Shown here in pieces: positions 17,174-24,841 of a stretch of DNA of 55,095 bases (the first letter of the stretch is position 1; each line of letters opens with the position of its first letter). This stretch comes from an uncultured Clostridia bacterium (GTDB lineage Bacteria; Bacillota; Clostridia; TANB77; CAG-508). The notes beneath the pieces were generated by a model. That model was given only the letters and a program-made list of their open reading frames with translations. It was not told the origin of the DNA and did not search any database. A program made the translations under genes and the position numbers. The stretch covers positions 1-55,095 of the forward strand of contig CALXAD010000010.1 in assembly GCA_944386195.1 (NCBI GenBank), in the 5' to 3' direction.

Positions 17174-18032
17174 TTATAAATCTAAAATACTTTGTGGGTC
17201 TACTGTTCTTTCAAAACATCTTATTTCAAAATGTAAATGTGGTCCGTGTTGAATTTCCTGTTGACCCTACTTCTGCAATTTCTTGTCCTTGTTTTACAAT
17301 ATCACCTTGTTTTACATACAAATTATTACAATGAGCATATATAATACTTACTTCTCCTATTTGGATTTTTAAATGTTTCCCATAATCTCCTTCTTCTGAT
17401 GCAAGAACAACTTCTCCATCAGTAGCTGATTTTATTTTTGTTCCTAAATTCGCTGCAATATCTGTACCTGTGTGATTTTTAGGAACTGTAGGTGTAGTTG
17501 GGTCTCTTTGTCCATATTTTGAAGTAATTGTTCCTTCAATTGGTTTTATAAAACTTGTTGTATTTTTTACTGTTTCTATATCTTGTTCTGTTTGTGATAA
17601 TTGTTGTTTTGGTTCTTCTTGTGTTGTATTTTCTTGAATTACCTCCTCTTCAGCCCCGCCAATTGCATTTTCTGTGTTTTCTACCTCCTCAGTATTTGTA
17701 TTTTCTTGTTTATTAAATATACCTTGTATTTGATTTTTTAAATTACCAAAAACTTCGCCAAAATTCGTATCATATGATAAAATTTGATTTACTTTATTTA
17801 CAAAATCTTCAGAAAAAACAGCTCTACTATTTTGTATAGTATAAACAACTAAATAAAGAGATATACATATTAATATTTGTATAATCATCTTTTTTAGTAA
17901 TTTTATATCCTTCTTTTCTTTTTCTTTATTTACATTAACACTTGTTATTGGTCTGTTATTTCCTTGTTTTCTTCTTTCATATATTTCTTCAGCTCGTCTA
18001 ATTTTTTCTTCTACAGACATTGTTCTTTCCAT
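17174..18032 (-). CDS. spoIVFA: SpoIVFA-like M23 (LytM) protein with an apparent +1 frameshift at a CGG codon
   Basis: The cytoplasmic N-terminus, one transmembrane helix (about residues 49-65), an acidic linker and a LytM domain give a 285-residue product if one base is skipped. In the zero frame the protein stops at 17226 after STGNST followed by RTTFTF. Skipping the C of CGG (plus-strand G at 17246) continues as GPHLHFEI...VDPQSILDL to a TAA at 17174-17176, exactly the expected M23 end. The LytM residues are HTGTD (before the break), AHC and HLH (after it), so the last zinc ligand exists only in the shifted product. SpoIVFB follows 13 bases later. In B. subtilis SpoIVFA holds and inhibits SpoIVFB. 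ATG at 18032 has GAGGTG 7 bases upstream. Confidence 0.8.
17243..17246 (-). other. Putative +1 frameshift site (CGGA) in spoIVFA
   Basis: On the coding strand the site reads TCA ACA CGG ACC. Omitting the C gives TCA ACA GGA CCA and restores the conserved glycine of the STGNSTGPHLHFE motif. The zero frame meets TGA six codons after the CGG position. The same A-CGG-A arrangement occurs at two other broken genes in this window. Confidence 0.65.
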
Positions 18033-18095
18033 AAAAAAACACCTCTTCCTTGGTTTTTCTTTTAAACTATATGTTTAGAAAAGGTATTTTATTCA

Positions 18096-18443
18096 TTATT
18101 TAATTATTAATAATATTGCTTCTATTACTAACAATACGGTTGCAATAATAGAATATTTTTTTAATTTCATATATTTTTTATTTTCTTGTTTTTTATTTTC
18201 AATTTTTTCTTTTTTTCTATCTTCTAATCTTCTTATATAATTACAAATTAACATTTCCGCTTCTTTTTGTATATAATCTCTTTCTTTTACTTTTTCTTTA
18301 GACTCTTCTTTTAGTTTATTTTTATCTATCTTTTCTATTTGCTTAACATTCATATTGGATTTTAAAACAATAATAGCTTCTTCTATAAGATTTGATGGTA
18401 AATTTTTTAAAACAACCATATTTTTTAATCCACTTTGATTCAT
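18096..18443 (-). CDS. Small tail-anchored protein of unknown function upstream of spoIVFA
   Basis: A 115-residue protein. Residues about 8-30 (NMVVLKNLPSNLIEEAIIVLKSN) look like a compact conserved helix-turn segment. A lysine/glutamate-rich coiled-coil stretch follows (to about 95), and the last 20 residues form one transmembrane helix (SIIATVLLVIEAILLII) next to the C-terminus, so it is probably tail-anchored with its body in the cytoplasm. I do not recognise the family. It has a strong AAGGAGG site and lies 63 bases upstream of spoIVFA on the same strand, so it may be sporulation-linked, but that rests only on position. Confidence 0.7.
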   Translation of the reverse strand: MNQSGLKNMVVLKNLPSNLIEEAIIVLKSNMNVKQIEKIDKNKLKEESKEKVKERDYIQKEAEMLICNYIRRLEDRKKEKIENKKQENKKYMKLKKYSIIATVLLVIEAILLIIK

Positions 18444-18517
18444 TTGTGTACCTCCTTAAATTTATGTATTAATATTATTATTTCCATTTTTTTCAAGGCT
18501 ATACTAATATCTTCTAT

Positions 18518-18542
18518 TTCATTTGCAAATTATGCAAATGAA
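18518..18542. repeat. 10-bp inverted repeat, possible operator
   Basis: TTCATTTGCA (18518-18527), AATTA spacer, TGCAAATGAA (18533-18542): a perfect palindromic site of operator size. It lies about 75-100 bases upstream of the minus-strand start at 18443 and upstream of the plus-strand small ORF. Confidence 0.5.
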
Positions 18543-18607
18543 TGATATACGAAGAATCCAATATTAATAATTATACCTATGCATTTTTTTACAGAAAGGA
18601 TAGACAA

Positions 18608-18706
18608 ATGTCTAGGGTAAAAGGATTTATCGGAAAAGGGTTCAATGAAAATAAAGGTAAAAAGGAAGACATTTATCATTCTGTTCTTGAAATTTCATTT
18701 TATTAA
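18608..18706 (+). CDS. Possible small protein (32 residues)
   Basis: ATG at 18608 follows GAAAGGAT with a workable spacer; the frame runs to TAA at 18704-18706 and encodes a lysine/glycine-rich peptide (MSRVKGFIGKGFNENKGKK...). Plus-strand hairpins with T-rich tails follow at 18766-18837. It has no family I recognise and could equally be part of a non-coding RNA, since hairpins surround both its start and stop. Confidence 0.3.
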   Translation: MSRVKGFIGKGFNENKGKKEDIYHSVLEISFY

Positions 18707-18757
18707 AATTTCAGGGACATATTACAGGAATCTTTTGAGATTGTTCTAACTTTTTCG

Positions 18758-18788
18758 AAAAAAAACAGCTTAAGCATATGCTTAGCTG
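18758..18788 (-). terminator. Terminator downstream of the VWA protein gene
   Basis: Stem CAGCTTAAGCAT/ATGCTTAGCTG (18766-18788, one bulge), followed on the minus strand by eight T. On the plus strand the same stem is followed by GGTCTTTTATT, so it may act both ways. Confidence 0.7.
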
Positions 18789-18803
18789 GTCTTTTATTGT
18801 TAA

Positions 18804-18831
18804 AGGAGTAGAAATATATATTTCCACTCCT
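18804..18831. terminator. Second hairpin directly after the VWA gene stop
   Basis: Arms 18804-18817 and 18818-18831 are complementary apart from one G-T pair. The T run at 18831-18836 makes it a good plus-strand terminator; the minus-strand tail is weaker. Confidence 0.6.
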
Positions 18832-18837
18832 TTTTTA

Positions 18838-21213
18838 TTAAAATATTATCTTTTCTATTATAGGTGTTAATAATGAAGTTGTTAAAATTTCGGAAATTTT
18901 TGTTGTAAATTTTTCATCTCCTGTTGGAGGGATAATAATTACTTCGTTTGTACTCTTATCTGAATAGTCCATATCTTTACTATCTCCTGGATAAACTCCT
19001 AAGTATTGTTGTTCTGCACTTGCTCCTACTGTATATAACATCCTTCTATTTGCTTGGTCTTGATATGTTAATACTTCTGATGCGATTCCAAAATCTGGGT
19101 TTTCTATATCATCTAAGCTACCTATAATTCTACTTACAACATATTTTATTTCATATTCTCCACCTGGTGCTATATAGAAGCCATCTTCACCTTTTCCTGC
19201 ATTATCTAATGTTATTCTTAATGCTATATTTTTATCAAATTTATCCACTGTTTCTTGTGTTATTAAGTTTTCATCACGTAAGTCTTCTAATGATACAGCT
19301 TCCCAACCATAGTCTCCATTTTTTCCATCTGCTGTAATTAATGATATTCCTGGGTCATATGTAAATTTTTCTGGTAAGTAATTCATTAATTCTAGATAAT
19401 TACATTGCATAGATGAATCGTTCTTTATACTTATTGTATATTCAATTTGAACTGTTGTACCATATGAAAGTTCTTTATCCAATGTACCAACAATTGGGAA
19501 GTCTGAGCCAGGTTCTCTTGTTTGTGTATTTATTGTCTGACCATTTTGTAATATAAATCTTAATCCTGTAGCTGTTATCTTTGTAGCTAATGCAAATCCT
19601 GGTCTTCTTGCTAATACTAAGTTTTGGTTAGTATATCCTGTTTCTACATATTGTATTATTTTTACTACTTTTTGTTCTCCTGTTTCAGGGTCTTTTTCTG
19701 TTACTTCTATTCTACTTGGACTTGGTACTGATGTAATTGAATAATTTTGTCCACCTTCTACATTAATCCAAGTTTTTTCGCTTAATTCTTGTGCCTTTTC
19801 TACAGAATCATAATTATTTATTTGTTCAAAATCTATTGTATTATCATAATTCATTCTATCAAAGTTTGAATCTACTTCTTGTCTTCTAGCTGAATCTTCA
19901 TATCCCGCTAATACTTGACTACTTGAAGAATAATGTTTTTCACCTGTATGTGATATTATATAATCTTTTAACTCTTCTTTTATTATATCTACTGTCTTAT
20001 AACCATCTTCTATATTCTCAAATACTGTTGAATGTTTAAAGATATTTTGTACATATCGATTTTCTTCTTCATCTTCTGATTTTGTTATTAAAGAAATTAT
20101 ATTTACTCCATTACTTTTTAATTCTTCTAATTTGTCTATAGTACTTTGAGATATAATATCCAATTTTCTATATACTTCGTCCTCTGAATCTTGATAATAT
20201 GTTTGAGTATTACCATCTGATGTTGGAACACCATCTGATAATATTGTTATATATCTATTTGAATCCTCTCCATTATTTGCAAATGATATATAACCCTTAT
20301 CCAAAGCTCCTACTATATTTGTATTAGCTGTGTACCAACCATTACTATTTATATCATCTAAAGCTTGATTTAACAAATCAAGATTTTTTGTTAATGATAC
20401 TGCTCTGTAATTAGTACCAGAGAAGAATATTAATCCTACATAAATATTGTCACCACTATTTATTAATGATGAACAAAGTTGTTTTGCTGAGTCTACAACT
20501 ACTGCTAATCTACTTTGAGTTTTTCCATTATATTCTACCATAGTTGAACGCATACTGTATGAACAGTCTAATGCTATATATAATTGTAAACATCCTTTTC
20601 CACTTTGTTGTATTTCTATTGTTTGAGAATCCATGTATCCTCCTGATTCTCCTGTTTCGAATCCGCCTGGCACACTTGCTACAAAATAATCTTGTCCATT
20701 ATATTTTAATGCATTTTGTACCAAACTCTTATTATTCATATCCACACCAGTAAGATCACCATATACAAAGTCTACTGAATATGTTCCTGCTGCTGGATGG
20801 AAACTATAATTTCCATTTTCATCTGTTTTTGTTGTTTGCACAACTTTTCCATTTTGTTTTAATCTTACTGTAATTCCCTCAATAGCTTTACTTGACCTCT
20901 CATCATCTGCTCCACTAGTTCCTATACTTATATAACCTAAATCTTCATATACATTTCCCGAAATTGATGTATAACATGTAATTGTTTCTACTGGAATAGC
21001 AGGTGTTGCATCTCCAGAGGGTTCTGATGGAGTTGATGGGGTTGATGGTATAGTTGTAGGTGGTGCATCTGGTGGTGTAGGTGGCGCTGGTGCCGATCCA
21101 CTTTCTCCTAATACTCCATCTATAAATCCAGCATATGATACTGTACATAACATTCCTAATAACATAACAAGTACTAATATTATTGCAATTATTTTACTAC
21201 TTTTCATACTCAT
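18838..21213 (-). CDS. Secreted von Willebrand factor A-domain surface protein
   Basis: A signal peptide (residues about 1-28, ending VSYA) and a Pro/Thr/Ser linker (PAPPTPPDAPPTT) are followed by an SdrD-B/carboxypeptidase-regulatory-like beta domain (SGNVYEDLGY...GITVRLKQNGKVV..T.TDENGNYSF). A VWA domain follows with the MIDAS motif DCSYSM (near 217), a threonine in the TNIVGAL stretch and TILSDGVPT. The C-terminal half carries beta-rich, DUF11-like segments (TVQIEYTISIKN, LPEKFTYDPG). The end reads IIPPTGDE followed by a weakly amphipathic 20-residue tail with no convincing membrane helix or KK/RR stop, so anchoring is unclear. AAGGAGG precedes ATG 21213. It is most likely an adhesin or a structural part of a surface fibre, judged by domain type. 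Confidence 0.85.
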   Translation of the reverse strand: MSMKSSKIIAIILVLVMLLGMLCTVSYAGFIDGVLGESGSAPAPPTPPDAPPTTIPSTPSTPSEPSGDATPAIPVETITCYTSISGNVYEDLGYISIGTSGADDERSSKAIEGITVRLKQNGKVVQTTKTDENGNYSFHPAAGTYSVDFVYGDLTGVDMNNKSLVQNALKYNGQDYFVASVPGGFETGESGGYMDSQTIEIQQSGKGCLQLYIALDCSYSMRSTMVEYNGKTQSRLAVVVDSAKQLCSSLINSGDNIYVGLIFFSGTNYRAVSLTKNLDLLNQALDDINSNGWYTANTNIVGALDKGYISFANNGEDSNRYITILSDGVPTSDGNTQTYYQDSEDEVYRKLDIISQSTIDKLEELKSNGVNIISLITKSEDEEENRYVQNIFKHSTVFENIEDGYKTVDIIKEELKDYIISHTGEKHYSSSSQVLAGYEDSARRQEVDSNFDRMNYDNTIDFEQINNYDSVEKAQELSEKTWINVEGGQNYSITSVPSPSRIEVTEKDPETGEQKVVKIIQYVETGYTNQNLVLARRPGFALATKITATGLRFILQNGQTINTQTREPGSDFPIVGTLDKELSYGTTVQIEYTISIKNDSSMQCNYLELMNYLPEKFTYDPGISLITADGKNGDYGWEAVSLEDLRDENLITQETVDKFDKNIALRITLDNAGKGEDGFYIAPGGEYEIKYVVSRIIGSLDDIENPDFGIASEVLTYQDQANRRMLYTVGASAEQQYLGVYPGDSKDMDYSDKSTNEVIIIPPTGDEKFTTKISEILTTSLLTPIIEKIIF

Positions 21214-21380
21214 TATTATCCCCTCCTTCCATATACAATTATAGCATAATTGGTTAAAATAGTCAAACTTATGTCAATATTTGTCAATAATTGTAGGTCT
21301 TAATTAATATCAAATTTCAATCTTTTGTTTTTCGTTCTAATCCAAAACTAAAAATACAATAAATATCCTTTAATTTTTAT

Positions 21381-22083
21381 TTAGTCTCCTACTCCAAAAT
21401 CGGTATTTTCTACTAATATATCTACTCTATCATTATCTTTATATTTATCATATAACTTATCCATAAATTCTTTTTTTAGATTTTCGTCACCTTCCATTAT
21501 ATCATCCATTTCTTTATATAGATTAACACATACTCTTTCAAAGTTTTCTAAACCCAATTCTATATCTTTTTCTACCTGTTCTATATTTTGTCCTTTTACA
21601 CCAACTAGTAAGTTTATTTCGTCAAATGTTTCTTTTAATTCTTCTAATGATGGATTTCCAAAGCCTTTATTCATTACATTTTCTCTAAAATCTGCATCAA
21701 ATGTCTCTAATCCGCCTTTTGTTTTCAATGTTATTCCTAGTTCTTTACATTCTTTTCTAAATTCCTTTATTCTGTTTTTATACATATAATGGCTTTCTAT
21801 TATTAACCTTTTTATATTCTTTTTTAAACAAGTATCTAATAATTCCTTTTTACTTTTTTCATTTAATTCAAAAACACTTCCGTGAGTTTATTGCTTCTAA
21901 TACTCCGAACTCTCCTGTAACTTTTGATAAAGCCTCTTTGTTTATTTTTAATTGTTTTTCTTCATCTTTTGTTCTATCCAAATAATAATTACAAAATTTA
22001 CATTTTTGCCATTTGCAACCATTTCCTATTAATAATACTATTTCTCTTTTATCTTTATCTAATATTTTTGAATATCTATCCAT
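21381..22083 (-). CDS. Radical SAM protein with an apparent +1 frameshift at a CGG codon
   Basis: The N-terminal frame (22083 leftwards) has GNGCKWQKCKFCNYYLDRT, a CxxxxCxxC arrangement close to the CxxxCxxC radical SAM cluster motif seen in small radical SAM proteins of this kind. It stops at 21868 with RKCF after AINS. Skipping the C of CGG (plus-strand G at 21882) gives AINSGSVFELNEKSK and joins the second frame, which runs to 21381 and contains IIESHYMYKNRI, GGLETFDADFRENVMNKG. The joined product is 233 residues, and the parts fit one family (about 230 residues; NSGS.FEL, E.H.MYR, G.ETFD.DFRE from memory). Substrate unknown. It is divergent from the HNH gene. Confidence 0.75.
21879..21882 (-). 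other. Putative +1 frameshift site (CGGA) in the radical SAM gene
   Basis: The coding strand reads AAC TCA CGG AAG; skipping the C gives AAC TCA GGA AGT and restores NSGS. The zero frame meets TGA four codons after the start of CGG. It has the same A-CGG-A core as the sites at 17243-17246 and 28915-28918. Confidence 0.65.
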
Positions 22084-22255
22084 TTTATTTTACCTTCCTT
22101 CTATATCAATTTTTCATTTTAACATATTTTTCAACATTTTTCAATATTTTTAGTTTATGTAATTTATTGACAAATTTTGAAATTTATAGCTATAATAATT
22201 AAAAAGTTCAAAAAATTTAGTAAAATTTATATTTTAAAAAGAGGTAATTAATTCT

Positions 22256-23197
22256 ATGAGTAATAAGCGTAAACCAATTAATACTAAACCAAAAGATATT
22301 ATCAATTACTGGATGCAATATATGGATGAATGTGATTTAAATTTTGATTGGTCAGAAGCTAACCAAGTCTGTTGGAGATGTGGATATAAAAGAAAACTTT
22401 ATCGTTGTCATATTATCCCTGATTCACTAGGTGGAAAAGATGAACCAAATAATTTAGTATTATTATGTTCTCAATGTCATGAAGAAGCACCTAATGTAGA
22501 AGATAGTAAATTTATGTGGGACTGGATAAAATCTTTTCATTCTCCTTTGTATAATACATTTTTTAAAATTCGTGCTTTAGAAGAATATGAAAGAATATAT
22601 CATAAATCATTTATAAATGAACTAAAGAATAGAAATATTGTAACAGACCATGCCCTATACAAATTTTGGAATTTAAAAGTAGGTAGAACTTCCTACCATT
22701 TTGGCCATCCTTATGAGAATATTTCTACTATTACAGGAACGTATAAAATGCATTTGGATACATTTGATAAAAAACATCCTAATGGAAAATACTTAGATGA
22801 TAAGCATATATTACTTGAAAAATCTTTTGAATCTTTAACAGATTCTGTTTGTAGTCTTTCTAAAAAATATAATTATTCCGTTTGGGAAGGTGGTACAAGA
22901 AATATTTATTCTTTATGTATTAGTGCATTTCATCCAATGGTAAAAAAATATTATGGTATTTCTATTAGAATGTTAAGCAATGGATATTATAAAATGTGCT
23001 TTACTGAAGAACTAAATCCTAATAATATTCCACGTAAACATTACACAATCGATATTGGCAATAATCCTAATGAAATACTAGCTATAATAGAAAAAGAGAT
23101 TAAAAATTTTAATTTCGAATATGGGACTGTTTCCAAAACTAACCCATTTTATTATGTTGTAAACCCTTTCTGGAAAAAAATGAATGGAAATTTATAA
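22256..23197 (+). CDS. HNH endonuclease-like protein
   Basis: Residues about 35-90 form a zinc-stabilised HNH domain: CWRCG, then RCHIIPDSLGGKDEPNNLVLLCSQCH, with the histidine of RCHIIP, the Asn of NNLVLLC and the following CxxCH as the expected catalytic and metal positions. The remaining 220 residues carry no domain I know. Homing-type, restriction-type or phage-associated HNH nucleases are all possible; no methyltransferase or phage gene is adjacent. It stands alone on the plus strand between the divergent radical SAM gene and the convergent spo0A, with AAAGAGG before ATG 22256 and its own terminator, as an inserted unit would. Confidence 0.8.
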   Translation: MSNKRKPINTKPKDIINYWMQYMDECDLNFDWSEANQVCWRCGYKRKLYRCHIIPDSLGGKDEPNNLVLLCSQCHEEAPNVEDSKFMWDWIKSFHSPLYNTFFKIRALEEYERIYHKSFINELKNRNIVTDHALYKFWNLKVGRTSYHFGHPYENISTITGTYKMHLDTFDKKHPNGKYLDDKHILLEKSFESLTDSVCSLSKKYNYSVWEGGTRNIYSLCISAFHPMVKKYYGISIRMLSNGYYKMCFTEELNPNNIPRKHYTIDIGNNPNEILAIIEKEIKNFNFEYGTVSKTNPFYYVVNPFWKKMNGNL

Positions 23198-23203
23198 TAA
23201 TAC

Positions 23204-23244
23204 AACACCACAACAGCTTATTAAAGCATAATGTGGTGTTTTTT
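23204..23244. terminator. Terminator between the HNH gene and spo0A
   Basis: Perfect 9-bp stem (23204-23212 with 23232-23240) with a larger loop and a six-T run on the plus strand. The minus-strand side is less T-rich, but the element lies just past the spo0A stop. Confidence 0.7.
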
Positions 23245-23250
23245 ACTATG

Positions 23251-24057
23251 TTATGCACTTTTTAATTCTAACCTTAATTTATCAGCAATCATTGCTATAA
23301 ATTCTGAATTTGTTGGTTTTCCTTTAGATGCTGATATAGTATATCCAAAAATTTTTTCAACCATTTTTTGGTCTCCTCTTCCCCATGCTACTTCTATTGC
23401 ATGCCTTATTGCACGTTCTACTCTTGATGGTGTAGTATTAAATTTATAAGCAATTTGTGGATATAAACTTTTAGTTATTTGATTTATTACATCAATATCT
23501 TTTACAACCATCATTATAGCTTCTCTTAAATATTGGTAACCTTTTATATGAGCAGGTACTCCAACTTCATGAATAAGATTAGTAACTAATGCTTCTAAAT
23601 TTTGTTCTTTATCTCCTCCTTCTGCTATTTCTATGTATGATTGTTGAGTATTTTTGGTAATAAAATTATTATTATCTTGTGGCTTATAAAATCTTATTTC
23701 TCTTATCCTTTTTATTAGCACTTCAATATCAAATGGTTTTACTACATAATACTCAGCTCCTAATGCAATTGCTTTTTGAGTAATCTTGTCTTGCCCTACT
23801 GCTGATAACATAATACAAATTGGTTTGTTAGTCATTGTTCTAACTTTTTCTAAAACACCTATTCCATCAAGGTGAGGCATAATAACATCTAATAATACAA
23901 CATCTGGATTTTTAATATTAATCATATCTATTGCTTCATTTCCATCTTTTGCTGAACCTACAACTTCCATGTCTTCTTGTGAATTAATATAATTCGTTAA
24001 AGTATGACTAAATTCTTGATTGTCATCTGCAATCAATACAGAAATTTTTTCTTCCAT
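23251..24057 (-). CDS. spo0A: Stage 0 sporulation protein A (Spo0A)
   Basis: The master regulator of sporulation entry. Residues 1-125 are a receiver domain with acidic pair Asp11/Asp12, phosphoacceptor Asp57 ([11 protein letters not shown]) and Lys in YYVVKPFD. The C-terminal 110 residues are the Spo0A-specific DNA-binding domain ([63 protein letters not shown]), which exists in no other family. Length 268 is normal. Start ATG 24057 with AGGAGG. spoIVB, which often precedes spo0A, is not adjacent; yigZ lies upstream behind a terminator, so spo0A is its own unit. Confidence 0.97.
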   Translation of the reverse strand: MEEKISVLIADDNQEFSHTLTNYINSQEDMEVVGSAKDGNEAIDMINIKNPDVVLLDVIMPHLDGIGVLEKVRTMTNKPICIMLSAVGQDKITQKAIALGAEYYVVKPFDIEVLIKRIREIRFYKPQDNNNFITKNTQQSYIEIAEGGDKEQNLEALVTNLIHEVGVPAHIKGYQYLREAIMMVVKDIDVINQITKSLYPQIAYKFNTTPSRVERAIRHAIEVAWGRGDQKMVEKIFGYTISASKGKPTNSEFIAMIADKLRLELKSA

Positions 24058-24078
24058 ATTTCTCCTCCTAAAAAATAA

Positions 24079-24101
24079 AAACTGTAAATATTTTACAGTT
24101 T
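24079..24101 (-). terminator. Hairpin in the spo0A leader, terminator of the yigZ-family gene
   Basis: Perfect 10-bp stem (24079-24088 with 24092-24101) with a 3-nt loop, followed on the minus strand by TTATTTTT. Because the candidate spo0A promoter lies upstream of it (24103-24131), the hairpin would also be in the first bases of a spo0A transcript, or the real promoter differs. Confidence 0.55.
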
Positions 24102-24102
24102 C

Positions 24103-24154
24103 ATTTTAATACTTTAACAATTATTTTTCAATACTTTTTGGAAAATTTTTCCAA
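24103..24154 (-). promoter_or_regulatory. Candidate spo0A promoter with an adjoining palindrome
   Basis: On the minus strand TTGAAA (complement of 24126-24131), 17-nt spacer, TAAAAT (24103-24108). Immediately upstream lies the palindrome TTGGAAAA-A-TTTTCCAA (24138-24154), a likely regulator site next to the -35. The hairpin at 24079-24101 falls right at the predicted transcript start. Confidence 0.45.
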
Positions 24155-24175
24155 TATTTTATAAAAGTCACTTTT

Positions 24176-24808
24176 TTATATGCTTTTTGCTATTAATTTT
24201 TTATTTAGTTCTTCTATATTACTTAAATTTATCTTTTTTGTCTTAAAATCATCTAACAATTTATCTTTTTTTATTGTTTCTAGTTCTATTTTACAAATAA
24301 TATTTTCTTTATAATTTACATCTACTATATTTATATCATTAATTTTACAATAGTATTTAAAACTTTCAAATTGACTGTATTCTAAAGAAACTTCCAATTC
24401 TTCTCCCATACATTTTATTACTTTAGTTGTATTTTCAAGTGCAAGTAATAAACTATTTGAATATGCTTTTACTAACCCACCTGTTCCTAATAATATACCT
24501 CCAAAATATCTTGTTACTATTATTAATACATTAATCAAATTGTTTTTTTGTAAAATATTAAGCATAGGAGCTCCAGCTGTTCCTGAAGGTTCTCCGTCAT
24601 CACTAAATCTTTCTACTATTTGCTCATTTTCCATAATTCTATAAGCTATACAATTATGTTTTGCATCAAAATATTTTTTCTTTGTTTTTTCTATTATTTC
24701 TTCTGCTTCTTTGATACTTTCCACATAAAAAAGATTTGCTATAAATTTAGATTTCTTTTCAGTAATTTGGGCATTTGAATTTTCTTTTATTGTTATAAAT
24801 TCATTCAT
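24176..24808 (-). CDS. YigZ/IMPACT (UPF0029) family protein
   Basis: A 210-residue protein with the two domains of the family: an N-terminal UPF0029/Impact domain (SKFIANLF, AKHNCIAYRI, RFSDDGEPSGTAGAPML, IVTRYFGGILLGTGGLVKAYS) and a C-terminal DUF1949 ferredoxin-like domain (LEVSLEYSQFESFKYYC). The glycine-rich FGG..LGTGGL.RAY block is diagnostic. Yeast and mouse members inhibit Gcn2; the bacterial role is not established. It is probably transcribed with the flavoprotein gene 33 bases upstream. Confidence 0.92.
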   Translation of the reverse strand: MNEFITIKENSNAQITEKKSKFIANLFYVESIKEAEEIIEKTKKKYFDAKHNCIAYRIMENEQIVERFSDDGEPSGTAGAPMLNILQKNNLINVLIIVTRYFGGILLGTGGLVKAYSNSLLLALENTTKVIKCMGEELEVSLEYSQFESFKYYCKINDINIVDVNYKENIICKIELETIKKDKLLDDFKTKKINLSNIEELNKKLIAKSI

Positions 24809-24841
24809 AATAATTTCTCCTATTTTAAAAGACAGGATTGC

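Larger units (their letters stand above)
18444..18837. other. Intergenic region of 394 bases with structured elements
   Basis: It contains a 10-bp inverted repeat (18518-18542), a possible 32-codon plus-strand ORF (18608-18706), a TAGACA/TGTCTA hairpin around that ORF's start, a TTGAAATTT/AAATTTCA hairpin around its stop, and two terminators (18758-18788 and 18804-18837). The plus-strand sequence between the inverted repeat and the terminators could be a small RNA or small-protein gene. I recognise no riboswitch family. Confidence 0.5.

Noticed and set aside
22256..23197. Restriction-modification or phage defence island around the HNH gene
   Set aside because: No methyltransferase, specificity subunit or other defence gene lies nearby; the gene stands alone.
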